The notes below the pieces were generated by a model. The model had not been told where the DNA came from and made no database searches. It worked only from the letters and a program-made list of their open reading frames with translations. Shown piece after piece: positions 52,462 to 59,458 of a stretch of DNA of 64,000 nt. Source of the DNA: CAIMUM01 sp034429715. GTDB lineage: Bacteria > Chloroflexota > Dehalococcoidia > GIF9 > UBA5629. A program made the translations under genes and the position numbers. Numbering within the stretch: position 1 is the stretch's first letter; every line of letters starts with the position of its first letter. The stretch covers positions 1-64,000 of the forward strand of contig DAOUFR010000013.1 in assembly GCA_034429715.1 (NCBI GenBank), given 5' to 3'.

Positions 52462-53034
52462 TTATGCGCTCAGTTCCAGGCCGATCTTGAAAGCCTTGCC
52501 GGCTGTCTCTCCCAGTTCCTGGTAGACATTGGCCGGCAGCGTGGTCCACCCAATCGGCCGGATCTTCTTAACATCCGGATGATCTCCGGTGAAGCATTTG
52601 CTGGAGACGTAGGTTTCCTCGATCTTGCCCACCACCAGCACGTGGCTGCCCAGGTCCAGCATATGTTCGATTTTGCATTCCAGGTTGACCGGGCACTGCT
52701 CGATCATAGGAGCAGTCTCGAGTTTGCCGTAGAACACTTTGAATTTGCAGACCCTTGCCTTATCCACCTTGGCACCGGTCCTGATGCCGCAGAAGTCCAC
52801 TTCTTTTACCTGATCGGCAGAGGCTACATTGACGGAGAACGTCATATTCTCCTGCATCCCTTTGAGTGTATATCGCGGGTGGCGTATTGCCACAGACACC
52901 ATGGGCGGCTCGCCGCAGGCGATGCCGGCCCAGGCCACCGTCATAAAATTCGCCTTGCCCTCCACATTGGCTCCTACCAGGAATGCCGGCATAGGGAATA
53001 CCAGAGGTTGGGGTCCAATCTTCACTTTATCCAT
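52462..53034 (-). CDS. Flavin reductase-like (FMN split-barrel) protein
   Basis: A 190-aa protein of the flavin-reductase-like family: N-terminal PLVFPMPAFLVGANVEGKAN and MTVAWAGIACGEPPMVSVAI, then RYTLKGMQENMTFSVNV and KFKVFYGKLETAP, CKIEHMLDLGSHVLVVGKIE. Such proteins bind FMN tightly and reduce flavins or act as flavoredoxins in anaerobes. The start is supported by an ATG after GAAGGAGCC on the minus strand. The SRPBCC gene upstream ends 28 nt away and could be in the same transcript. Confidence 0.86.
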   Translation of the reverse strand: MDKVKIGPQPLVFPMPAFLVGANVEGKANFMTVAWAGIACGEPPMVSVAIRHPRYTLKGMQENMTFSVNVASADQVKEVDFCGIRTGAKVDKARVCKFKVFYGKLETAPMIEQCPVNLECKIEHMLDLGSHVLVVGKIEETYVSSKCFTGDHPDVKKIRPIGWTTLPANVYQELGETAGKAFKIGLELSA

Positions 53035-53062
53035 AATATGGCTCCTTCGTTTATATTATCGC

Positions 53063-53455
53063 CTACTTTTCGAATATTTCCTTCATGGGAGTCCAGTAGT
53101 AATCTATCCATCCCTGCTTGATATCCTCATAAAATTTAGCCGGGATGCCGACCTGTGTGAACGTCAATTTTGTCTTGCCGTCCTCTTCTTTGAAGGCAAA
53201 TGTCGCCTTGGAATAATGGCCCTTCGGCCAATCTTCGTATCGCCAGGACTGTACAATCCGCTGACCCGGAACCAGTTCAAGGTTGGTGCCTTCGATATAA
53301 CCGCCTATGTTAAATTTTCCGCCGACTTTACGGCTGATCACCGTATCCTCGTCCCCGGCCAATGCAGAATGTTTTTTGGCGTCCATCAGCAGTTCATAAA
53401 CCGCTTTTGCCTTTGCCTTGAAAACCACCGTCTGCCTCAGGTTTTTCGTCTCCAT
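53063..53455 (-). CDS. SRPBCC/AHSA1-like domain protein
   Basis: A 130-aa protein. The ATG at 53455 is chosen because GGAGG lies 5 nt before it; an in-frame ATG 12 nt upstream would have none. The START/SRPBCC-fold pattern is present: VVFKAKAKAVYELLMDAKKH, GGKFNIGGYIEGTNLELVPG, WRYEDWPKGHYSKATFAF and LTFTQVGIPAKFYEDIKQGW. The family binds hydrophobic ligands or stimulates Hsp90-type ATPases. It is the last chromosomal-style gene before the AT-rich island. Confidence 0.85.
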   Translation of the reverse strand: METKNLRQTVVFKAKAKAVYELLMDAKKHSALAGDEDTVISRKVGGKFNIGGYIEGTNLELVPGQRIVQSWRYEDWPKGHYSKATFAFKEEDGKTKLTFTQVGIPAKFYEDIKQGWIDYYWTPMKEIFEK

Positions 53456-53596
53456 CGCGGCCTCCATGCATACATGCTTTCAACAGATTTTAGCATAATC
53501 ATATAGAGATCGTTCCATCGTGAAATCCACAGTCATGTATCTACAGGTATCTCAATAATGCGTGCAGGGTTGAAAAAAGACGATAATAATTGTGGT

Positions 53597-53621
53597 CAAG
53601 TAAACTCTTAGTTGATTTTGC
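53597..53621 (+). repeat. Left copy of island-flanking inverted repeat
   Basis: This 25-nt segment is the reverse complement of 58375-58399 at 22 of 25 positions, counted by eye: 11 identical, then T/C, match, A/T, then 9 identical, G/C, match. Outward similarity continues weakly (8 of the next 12 bases). It marks the left edge of the AT-rich region. Confidence 0.75.
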
Positions 53622-53643
53622 ATCTATCAACTCCACCTTATTG

Positions 53644-54204
53644 TTAAGGATCCGTTACTCTCGTTACTATAGCAAATTGATACATAGCACTAATAAACAA
53701 TACAACTGCTAGCCATATTACCCCGCCCTTGATCAAATGAAATAATGAGGATTCTTCATTGTTGAAAAGGAATATTATAATTAGCCAACATGAAATAAAT
53801 AAAACATGGGTAATAGCCCAAATATAATCCATGTAATAAGTGCCATTATATGTTCCCTTTGCATATCCTCTTTGTTCTATTTCATCTGCCTTCTTATCTA
53901 TCTCTAAATATTTAGCTAACTTACGTTCTGGCCTTTTATTCGTATCTGTATCTACTTTCCATGTACGAAAAACAGTAAGTAATAATACTTGCTGAATAAA
54001 ATAAACCTGTAATAAATAAGCTAAACATCCCAATGTGATACAACCAACTAAATAACCCCAGATACCTACCTGATTACAATTTACAATACGCTTATAAAGG
54101 CTGGGCTGACTTAAATAGAATAGGACAGCAATCAACAATCCCGGGTAAATCCACCTCAACAATCTCTGAAAACTACGATCAATTGAATTAATAACATCAC
54201 CCAT
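53644..54204 (-). CDS. Hypothetical four-TM membrane protein
   Basis: A 186-aa protein of unknown family with four hydrophobic helices (about 17-32, 47-78, 127-147 and 158-178). A charged loop at about 85-115 (TDTNKRPERKLAKYLEIDKK) sits between TM2 and TM3. The AT-rich codon choice is unlike the flanking genes. GAGGATGAG precedes the ATG. It is the first gene inside the left inverted repeat. Confidence 0.6.
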   Translation of the reverse strand: MGDVINSIDRSFQRLLRWIYPGLLIAVLFYLSQPSLYKRIVNCNQVGIWGYLVGCITLGCLAYLLQVYFIQQVLLLTVFRTWKVDTDTNKRPERKLAKYLEIDKKADEIEQRGYAKGTYNGTYYMDYIWAITHVLFISCWLIIIFLFNNEESSLFHLIKGGVIWLAVVLFISAMYQFAIVTRVTDP

Positions 54205-54230
54205 CTCATCCTCACTAGAGTTTATGATTA

Positions 54231-55355
54231 ATGGTTAGTGGACTCCCACTCCCCATAGTCTATTCTATCATCCTAAAATCTTACTTGCTTGATCGAACCA
54301 TGCACTTGCGTATCTGGCCTTCCTCTTCTTTTGGGTCGGCCTGGGTGCCTTGCTTTGTACTTTAATCCCGCAGCCCTATTGTCTGCCTTGCTTCTATCCC
54401 AATATGTTACTGAAGTGGTCTTTACCTCTGGAGAATAAGGTTCTTGTGCTACTATGTTCTTACGCTCAAAATTACGTACAATATCAGCCCAACCTGTAAA
54501 CGGTGACGCAACGCCCATATGCTTTACCGGAGATTCGTTATCTAATGATTCGTTGTCTTTGAAAAAGTTGTAGTGAATCAGCCAGCCTTCAGTCAGCAAA
54601 CGGGCTGTATCGATATCTCGGAATTGGTGAATAGCGTTTGTCCTTTGCTTCAATATGCCGTGAAATCGCTCAATCATATTAGTGCTGTTTACATCGGTGA
54701 ACGGCTTGCTCTGGATATGCTCTGACATGCCTAAACTGGCTATACTGATACCGTCAACGTATGCTCTGAGTTTATCAGTGATTATTGTACGTGGCGGTTT
54801 GCCCGCTCGTTCAATAGCCTTCTCTATCAATATCTGTGCATCTCGTACAGTTCTTTTTTCTGATAAATGAGATGCTAATAGGTATCGAGTATCAGCATCT
54901 ATGATGTCCCAAAACCACAGATTACGACCACCTACATGTATTACTGTCTCATCGGCGATCCACACGTTGCCAACTGTGGGAATAAAACCTTTTTCCCGTC
55001 TTATTGCTTCAACTGTAAAGCGGATAATCCATTTATAGATGCCTGGCTCTGTTAAATCATCATGGAAATCCTGTCTTAGCCTGTTCTGAATAGCGTCTAT
55101 TGGCTCGCCACCGTAGTAACCGTTCAAGGCCGATGCTATTTCATTGATGGGCGTTTTCATGCCCGATAGCGTGTCTTTAGCGGTGAATTTGCGCTTGCAG
55201 GCTTTGCACCAGTAATACTGCTCGTCATCGTACTTACCGTACTTGACGATATCCTCAGACTGGCAGTATCTACAGACTATTTGGTTGACTTCGGCATAAC
55301 TCACATAATGGAGTTTAGCCGATAAATATTCTAACAATCAAGGGTAACTTACCAT
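54231..55355. mobile_element. Putative insertion sequence (IS6-like), boundaries tentative
   Basis: A single transposase gene sits between short imperfect terminal repeats, ATGGTTAGT (54231-54239) and ACTTACCAT (55347-55355), 8 of 9 matching when inverted. The right end also carries a near-palindrome GGTAACTTACC. Size would be about 1.1 kb. A target-site duplication could not be assigned, so the exact ends are uncertain. Confidence 0.4.
54273..55337 (-). CDS. DDE transposase, IS6-like with N-terminal zinc ribbon
   Basis: A 354-aa protein from a TTG (a GTG at 55304 is an alternative). N-terminal zinc ribbon with CRYC and CKAC pairs and flanking GKYDDEQYYWCKACKRKF. DDE catalytic core: Asp in WIADETVIHVGG, Asp in RTIITDKLRAY and Glu in NMIERFHGILKQRT, with the IS6-like layout FWDIIDADTRYLLASHLSEKRT in between. 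The C-terminus is basic (KYKARHPGRPKRRGRPD). The frame looks intact, so it may be active. It may have brought in part of the surrounding island. Confidence 0.85.
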   Translation of the reverse strand: MLEYLSAKLHYVSYAEVNQIVCRYCQSEDIVKYGKYDDEQYYWCKACKRKFTAKDTLSGMKTPINEIASALNGYYGGEPIDAIQNRLRQDFHDDLTEPGIYKWIIRFTVEAIRREKGFIPTVGNVWIADETVIHVGGRNLWFWDIIDADTRYLLASHLSEKRTVRDAQILIEKAIERAGKPPRTIITDKLRAYVDGISIASLGMSEHIQSKPFTDVNSTNMIERFHGILKQRTNAIHQFRDIDTARLLTEGWLIHYNFFKDNESLDNESPVKHMGVASPFTGWADIVRNFERKNIVAQEPYSPEVKTTSVTYWDRSKADNRAAGLKYKARHPGRPKRRGRPDTQVHGSIKQVRF

Positions 55356-55401
55356 AATGAACTGACAAAATACTTAAAAAGTAAACCGTTTCATTTATAA
55401 C

Positions 55402-55794
55402 TTAGACAATTGTATATTTTCGAAAGTTATTTTCTTTACCGTTAATTAAATCTTCATATATTTCCGATGCAAGTTGCTCCCACGGCACTTTATTATAGTC
55501 AAAATTCGATCTTATATCATCGGATAGAAATACTCCCATAACGACTTTATGAGCAGAATTTATTAAACATATCAGACGAAATCCGCTTCTGCCACTTACA
55601 TGGTATCTGCGAATACAGCCACGTAACTTCTTGTCTTGCACACCGGCTAAAGGTCTTCCTGAATTCAGGGGATTAGTTACAGCAATTCGTATTTGCGAGA
55701 ACAATGAATTCCATGAATCTGGATGCTTGGATAAGAAATTGTCAAGCTGATTTTGAAATATTTTATGAGCTAAAAAATTATATTTTGAGGACAA
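55402..55794 (-). CDS. RelE/ParE-like toxin candidate
   Basis: A 130-aa protein from a TTG at 55794, with GGGAGAAGG upstream inside the end of the antitoxin-like gene; the reading frames overlap by 17 nt. The core reads like a RelE/ParE-superfamily fold: FSQIRIAVTNPLNSGRPLAG, KLRGCIRRYHVSGRSGFRLI and HKVVMGVFLSDDIRSNFDYN, with helices before and after. No member of that family was confirmed by search. Predicted target would be mRNA/ribosome or gyrase, which is inference. Antitoxin upstream and overlapping toxin is the standard operon order. Confidence 0.62.
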   Translation of the reverse strand: MSSKYNFLAHKIFQNQLDNFLSKHPDSWNSLFSQIRIAVTNPLNSGRPLAGVQDKKLRGCIRRYHVSGRSGFRLICLINSAHKVVMGVFLSDDIRSNFDYNKVPWEQLASEIYEDLINGKENNFRKYTIV

Positions 55795-56473
55795 CTTCCC
55801 GCACCTTCTCCCAGTCAATTGTTGTCCTCTCAATACCATCTGTAATCTTATTGGCGAAATCAATGAAAGCTGGTGTAAAAGAAAGTGTTAGGTCTTCGCA
55901 TACATCATTTGATAAACCAGGAATGTTAATCCATTCTGGTAAATTTGTATTATAAATAATTTCGCCTTCACTTTTATTTTTAAATTCCTCAAAATCATAG
56001 CAGTGCTTTAATAAATCGGGTTCTTTAAGATAACCATATTTGCTCACTGCTTGATTTATCATCTCCATAAAATCAGGATATGCCCTTGTAATAATAGACT
56101 CATAAAATTTGAGATTATCCTTATCACAAGCAACATACCTATTGCCCATATTAATGCTTTCCCAAGTTTCATCCTCTGTTTGTATTGTAATCTTGTGGAC
56201 ATTATCAAGAGGAACTGCTTTCACAAAACCCAAAGAAATTAGTTGTTCTTTAGTATTTTGAACTTGATCGCTGAACTCGCCCAAAAGATATTTTTTATAA
56301 GAAAAAGGTTTTATTTTTTTACTATATCGCTCAGATATATAAGTGATTTTCTGAAGGCGTAGTGCTCCATATACACCGTTGTCAAATTTTCCTATGATGG
56401 TATATAAGTATATTCTTCGGAATACATCAGCAGGAATAGCGCATAAGTTATTGTCACACGTATCTTGCTTCAT
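55778..56473 (-). CDS. Panacea-like (DUF4065-type) antitoxin candidate
   Basis: A 231-aa protein with GGAGGAG before its ATG. The segment LRLQKITYISERYSKKIKPF followed by YLLGEFSDQVQNTKEQLISL matches the Panacea/DUF4065 pattern (L-Q-K-hydrophobic-Y, then GxFS and a helix), though distantly. The rest is helical. Panacea domains are known to neutralise many unrelated toxins. The stop codon falls inside the next gene, which has toxin-like features. The assignment rests on pattern memory and gene order, so it is moderate. Confidence 0.55.
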   Translation of the reverse strand: MKQDTCDNNLCAIPADVFRRIYLYTIIGKFDNGVYGALRLQKITYISERYSKKIKPFSYKKYLLGEFSDQVQNTKEQLISLGFVKAVPLDNVHKITIQTEDETWESINMGNRYVACDKDNLKFYESIITRAYPDFMEMINQAVSKYGYLKEPDLLKHCYDFEEFKNKSEGEIIYNTNLPEWINIPGLSNDVCEDLTLSFTPAFIDFANKITDGIERTTIDWEKVREVVLKI

Positions 56474-56546
56474 ATCTCCTCCAATTACTTAATTTGATTA
56501 TACACTGTGCTAATTCAAAATGATATGATGCCAAGCATGACCTAAA

Positions 56547-57116
56547 TCATTTAGTTAACCACTTAGCAACTCCACCGTGATGTGAACAAGTACCTTGGCG
56601 GTGTTGGCTATAACTACATGTCCCATCTCTGCAAATTGCCGTAGCTCCGCTGCATGGCTGCGTGTTTGTGCTTTTCATTGGGGGTATGTTATTTGGTTTT
56701 GTGGTCTTTGTGGCTGAAGTATCAGTGCTGGATTTTGAAGGGGTATTATCTGTAGTTGAATTAGGGATGGTACTAGTAGGTATATTAGTAATCGGTTTTG
56801 AAGGAGCATAGTTTGAATCTAAATTGGTCGTGGTATTGGATGGTATGATCGGTAGATTTGGTGTACTCTGGATATTTGTATCAGCGGTGATCGTAGAGTT
56901 AGAGGAACAAGCACCTAATGTTATTCCACCTAGTACCACAATAATAAATACACTTATTGAGATACAGCATCCAAGCGCACTTCCTATTTTTCTTTGGCGT
57001 CCCTGTCTTGTAAGGGGAATACCAGTTGTTCGGGAAACTTTTCCTTTAGCACCTGAGATTCCTACCGCTCGTTTCCACGAAAAGGAAACCCCGAATTTCT
57101 TGCCCACCCTAACCAC
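56547..57116 (-). CDS. DUF4236-like / TM / DUF3761 fusion protein
   Basis: A 189-aa protein. Residues about 8-42 (KFGVSFSWKRAVGISGAKGK, RTTGIPLTR) resemble DUF4236, a small beta-rich domain with Gly-turn repeats. A hydrophobic helix (about 48-70, CCISISVFIIVVLGGITLGA) follows, then a Thr/Asn/Pro-rich linker (about 72-150), and finally a DUF3761-type motif at about 158-189 (ICRDGTCSYSQHRQGTCSHH then GGVAKWL) with Cys and His that may bind metal. Both domains are known separately; together they suggest a cytoplasmic domain tethered to an exposed Cys/His domain. Confidence 0.68.
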   Translation of the reverse strand: MVRVGKKFGVSFSWKRAVGISGAKGKVSRTTGIPLTRQGRQRKIGSALGCCISISVFIIVVLGGITLGACSSNSTITADTNIQSTPNLPIIPSNTTTNLDSNYAPSKPITNIPTSTIPNSTTDNTPSKSSTDTSATKTTKPNNIPPMKSTNTQPCSGATAICRDGTCSYSQHRQGTCSHHGGVAKWLTK

Positions 57117-57200
57117 CTTCCAACTAAAATCAGCATTCTATTATATACCTTCTAAATCATATTTGCTATACTTAAATAATCATCGTTTGGGAGGGTGGAT

Positions 57201-57449
57201 ATGTCGAGCTATTTCAATCAGCGGCCAAACACTTCCGAACAACAGGAGAAATACGACATACTTCACAGAGCGAACGGAAGGTGCGAATGTGATAGCACAA
57301 GGCACGATCACAACCAAAAATGCAACCGGCGATTGTACAGTACCTATAGATTCTACTCACAAATTGGCGACCAAGCTAATATTCGTTCTTATAATTCTGT
57401 TGTGGTTTGCAGTGTGTGTGCTCGTTACATAAAGGACGTAGGATATTAA
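57201..57449 (+). CDS. Small HNH-like zinc-binding protein
   Basis: An 82-aa protein from the ATG at 57201 (GGGAGGG upstream). It has the metal-binding frame of short HNH proteins: ILHRANGRCECD, HDHNQKC, then SYNSVVVCSVCARYI. The first pair of HNH histidines is missing, so nuclease activity is doubtful. It could be a zinc-binding DNA protein. Its last 74 nt overlap the convergent gene at 57376-57819, which is unusual. Confidence 0.5.
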   Translation: MSSYFNQRPNTSEQQEKYDILHRANGRCECDSTRHDHNQKCNRRLYSTYRFYSQIGDQANIRSYNSVVVCSVCARYIKDVGY

Positions 57450-57819
57450 CTAACTTGTCTATGTAATGAGGTTCAATACGCAATACTATCGTTGGCGTGT
57501 GTCTTGAATACCATTCAATTCCTATTGATACAGCATCACATTCAATATCATTTTGTATATTCTGACCAATAAAAGTCCATAACCTATCAGCAAAATTTGC
57601 AACCTCGGCTAAGTCTGCTGTCTCATCATTATCGTAATTAACGGCGTAATCAAGTTCAACTGTGGCCCAATGAGTATCGCTTCCCTGACAACTTTCAATA
57701 GTACATACTTTTGGTATCTGGTTTAACAGTTCCACCAATTCCTTTATGCCTTCATCAACATAAACAGTAACTTTTGCAGGCACTTGTTTGTGCACAGAAT
57801 CCCACACATTGGCACTCAT
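57376..57819 (-). CDS. Hypothetical protein
   Basis: A 147-aa protein with GGGAG 9 nt before the ATG. I recognise no family. The N-terminal part VDEGIKELVELLNQIPKVCT leading to IESCQGSD is a pattern seen in short phage- or island-borne proteins (LN-I-P-x3-T-x2-SCxG), then a beta-rich remainder with ATVELDYAVNYDND and IVLRIEPHYIDKLVNIL. It overlaps the convergent small gene by 74 nt. AT-rich codon use matches the island. Confidence 0.6.
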   Translation of the reverse strand: MSANVWDSVHKQVPAKVTVYVDEGIKELVELLNQIPKVCTIESCQGSDTHWATVELDYAVNYDNDETADLAEVANFADRLWTFIGQNIQNDIECDAVSIGIEWYSRHTPTIVLRIEPHYIDKLVNILRPLCNEHTHCKPQQNYKNEY

Positions 57820-57872
57820 TTCCGATACTCCCTATATTAGAAACATATTGATATGCGTATTATCCACCTGAT

Positions 57873-58100
57873 ATGATTGTTTATATGGATCGTTGGGTTG
57901 CGGTAGTGTTAGCTTTTATTGTCTTGAGTGCTGGCATAGCGGTAGAGGTAATAATTGGAATAGCAATCACCCAATTCTTTATTGAAGTATCTAAATTTGA
58001 TCCCACAGGAATTGTCATTTTAATCATAGTTGTGTTTGATGTAGCTGGGATTGTTGCTTTATGGAAAGAAATATCTTCATTTTTTAGTGGCCTTTTCTAA
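57873..58100 (+). CDS. Small two-TM membrane protein
   Basis: A 75-aa protein made almost entirely of two hydrophobic helices (about 8-34 and 45-63). Its ribosome binding site is weak. It has no recognisable family. Its end overlaps the convergent 60-aa gene by 24 nt. The pair of tiny convergent membrane proteins near the edge of the island is noted, but neither is certain. Confidence 0.4.
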   Translation: MIVYMDRWVAVVLAFIVLSAGIAVEVIIGIAITQFFIEVSKFDPTGIVILIIVVFDVAGIVALWKEISSFFSGLF

Positions 58101-58259
58101 TTTCCTTTTATACCACAGAGCGGTCAGCAACATGGCTAAAGCTGATATAGCCAATACTAGCATTAGTGCCGCCATTAATCCCATATAACTTAGAATTAGA
58201 TACTTCTGGCAAGAAGTCATCGTACTCGTAAGAATAGCATCAATTATATAGTTAAACAT
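58077..58259 (-). CDS. Small two-TM membrane protein
   Basis: A 60-aa protein with two hydrophobic helices (about 5-20 and 23-48) and a basic C-terminal tail (WYKRKLEKATKK). Signal for translation is weak (AAGG well before the ATG). It is convergent with the 75-aa gene. No family is recognised, and it could be a chance frame. Confidence 0.35.
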   Translation of the reverse strand: MFNYIIDAILTSTMTSCQKYLILSYMGLMAALMLVLAISALAMLLTALWYKRKLEKATKK

Positions 58260-58374
58260 TTTATCTATACGACCTTAACTTCCCAATTTCTTAATGCGTT
58301 GGCTGGTGAAATACTTAGACGTAGGCAATCTTTTATGGCAGAATAAAGGTGAACATGAATTGTGCGCTTGAATA

Positions 58375-58399
58375 GGAAAATCAACAAGGAGTTTACTTG
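58375..58399 (-). repeat. Right copy of island-flanking inverted repeat
   Basis: Reverse complement of 53597-53621 at 22 of 25 positions (by eye). The outer end of this copy (TTGAGC at 58397-58402) forms the -35 box of the next gene's promoter, so the repeat lies exactly at the boundary between island and chromosome-style sequence. Confidence 0.75.
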
Positions 58400-58425
58400 A
58401 GCATAATTGTACATTAGAACATAAT
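58397..58425 (+). promoter_or_regulatory. Promoter overlapping the right repeat
   Basis: TTGAGC (58397-58402), a 17-nt spacer and CATAAT (58420-58425). The ATG is at 58438, so the leader is only about 5 nt. Between -10 and ATG lies GGTGTTCACC (58427-58436), an interrupted inverted repeat that could be an operator for the winged-helix protein it precedes. Confidence 0.55.
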
Positions 58426-58437
58426 AGGTGTTCACCG

Positions 58438-59406
58438 ATGTCGAATTTAAAATATTTTATCACTTCAAAGGCCAAGCGCAACGTGCTTTACCTCTTTTTG
58501 CGCGACACAAGCAAGCGATATTATACCCGGGAGGTGGCCCGCTTAACCGGGGAGCCGCTGAATGCTGTCCGCCGGGAGCTCGGATACCTGGAGAACGCCG
58601 GATTGTTCACTTCACGTGCTCAGGGCAACCTCAAATATTATGAAGTCGTTAAGAGCTTCCCGCTTCTGTCGCAGTGGCGGAAAATAATTTTAGAGTCCTA
58701 TGCGGATCAGCATCCCGCAACTGCTGAGACCCCCACTCCCGCCATTGCCATCGTAGAAAATCGTACTCCACAGGCTATTGAGTTCATAGACGAGGAAGTT
58801 AAAAAGCGTCCGCCGGAGATAAAGCATGCCATTGCCATGACCGAATCATTCAAACATACACCGCTGGAAGACGGCGACAAACCCATCATACCGGGCATGC
58901 GTGTGGTTCCCAATCACGGCCGACAACCGCTGCCCGATGTCATAGAACTCCCTGCCCATGTTGTTTCAGCAGGGGAAATCGAAGAAACTGTTTTAATCAA
59001 CGCGGCGGCGGAACAGCCGATGGAACAACCGATGGAACAACCGATCGAACAGCCAACGGAACAGCCACAGGAGTCAGGGCCCAGGACCATCCTCACACTC
59101 CAGTCAGTGGTCAACCATCTGCGTGACCAGTTGAAAGACATAAACACCATCAACCTCGCCCTCATACACGGCGAGGCCGCCAGGCTGGAGAGCATTCCTG
59201 AAAACGGCCTCGACCTGCTGATCGTGGGGGACATGAGCAGGGATATGATCATGGAGCTGATAGCCGTTTTCGAGGATGCCTCCGGCATCGAGGTTAACCT
59301 GACCAGCATGACCCGCAGCGACTTCGACTACCGTAACGCCAAGGGCGACGCGTTCGTCAGGCGCATCTGGGGAGAGAAGAAACTGGTGATAAAGGGACGG
59401 CAGTGA
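58438..59406 (+). CDS. Winged-helix regulator fused to degenerate nucleotidyltransferase domain
   Basis: A 322-aa protein. Residues 1-80 form a winged helix (KRYYTREVARLTGEPLNAVR then RELGYLENAGLFTS). A long variable linker follows, with five EQP-type units at about 192-211 encoded by 12-bp tandem repeats. The C-terminal domain (about 225-320) resembles the MNT-type nucleotidyltransferase of such regulators (LALIHGEAARLES, GLDLLIVGD), but the GS of the catalytic motif and the first acidic residue are replaced, so it is probably inactive. It may sense or repress by DNA binding. The near-leaderless promoter suggests its own regulation. Confidence 0.7.
   Translation: MSNLKYFITSKAKRNVLYLFLRDTSKRYYTREVARLTGEPLNAVRRELGYLENAGLFTSRAQGNLKYYEVVKSFPLLSQWRKIILESYADQHPATAETPTPAIAIVENRTPQAIEFIDEEVKKRPPEIKHAIAMTESFKHTPLEDGDKPIIPGMRVVPNHGRQPLPDVIELPAHVVSAGEIEETVLINAAAEQPMEQPMEQPIEQPTEQPQESGPRTILTLQSVVNHLRDQLKDINTINLALIHGEAARLESIPENGLDLLIVGDMSRDMIMELIAVFEDASGIEVNLTSMTRSDFDYRNAKGDAFVRRIWGEKKLVIKGRQ
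59011..59070 (+). repeat. Five 12-bp tandem repeats inside a gene
   Basis: Five imperfect 12-bp units beginning GAACA, coding for Glu-Gln-Pro-(Met/Ile/Thr/Gln) repeats in the linker of the winged-helix protein. Unit number could change by slippage, altering linker length in steps of four residues without a frameshift. Confidence 0.85.
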
Positions 59407-59444
59407 GAGCGCCGGCCCGTACCATGCTACAGATCGGCCATTTC

Positions 59445-59453
59445 TGTTAAAAT
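59445..59453 (+). promoter_or_regulatory. Extended -10 promoter abutting the patatin gene
   Basis: TGTTAAAAT (extended -10, TG-N-TAAAAT) ends 5 nt before the ATG at 59459. A transcription start at the usual distance would fall on the ATG itself, giving a leaderless mRNA. The -35 region (TGCTAC) is weak. Confidence 0.55.
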
Positions 59454-59458
59454 ATCGC

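Noticed and set aside
56824..57432. A 202-aa plus-strand frame antisense to the DUF4236/DUF3761 gene and covering the small HNH-like gene in another frame.
   Set aside because: No ribosome binding site, no domain, and the two alternative genes have better start signals and recognisable motifs.
59011..59070. Tandem repeats considered as a CRISPR array.
   Set aside because: Units are 12 bp, contiguous without spacers, and in frame in a coding sequence.
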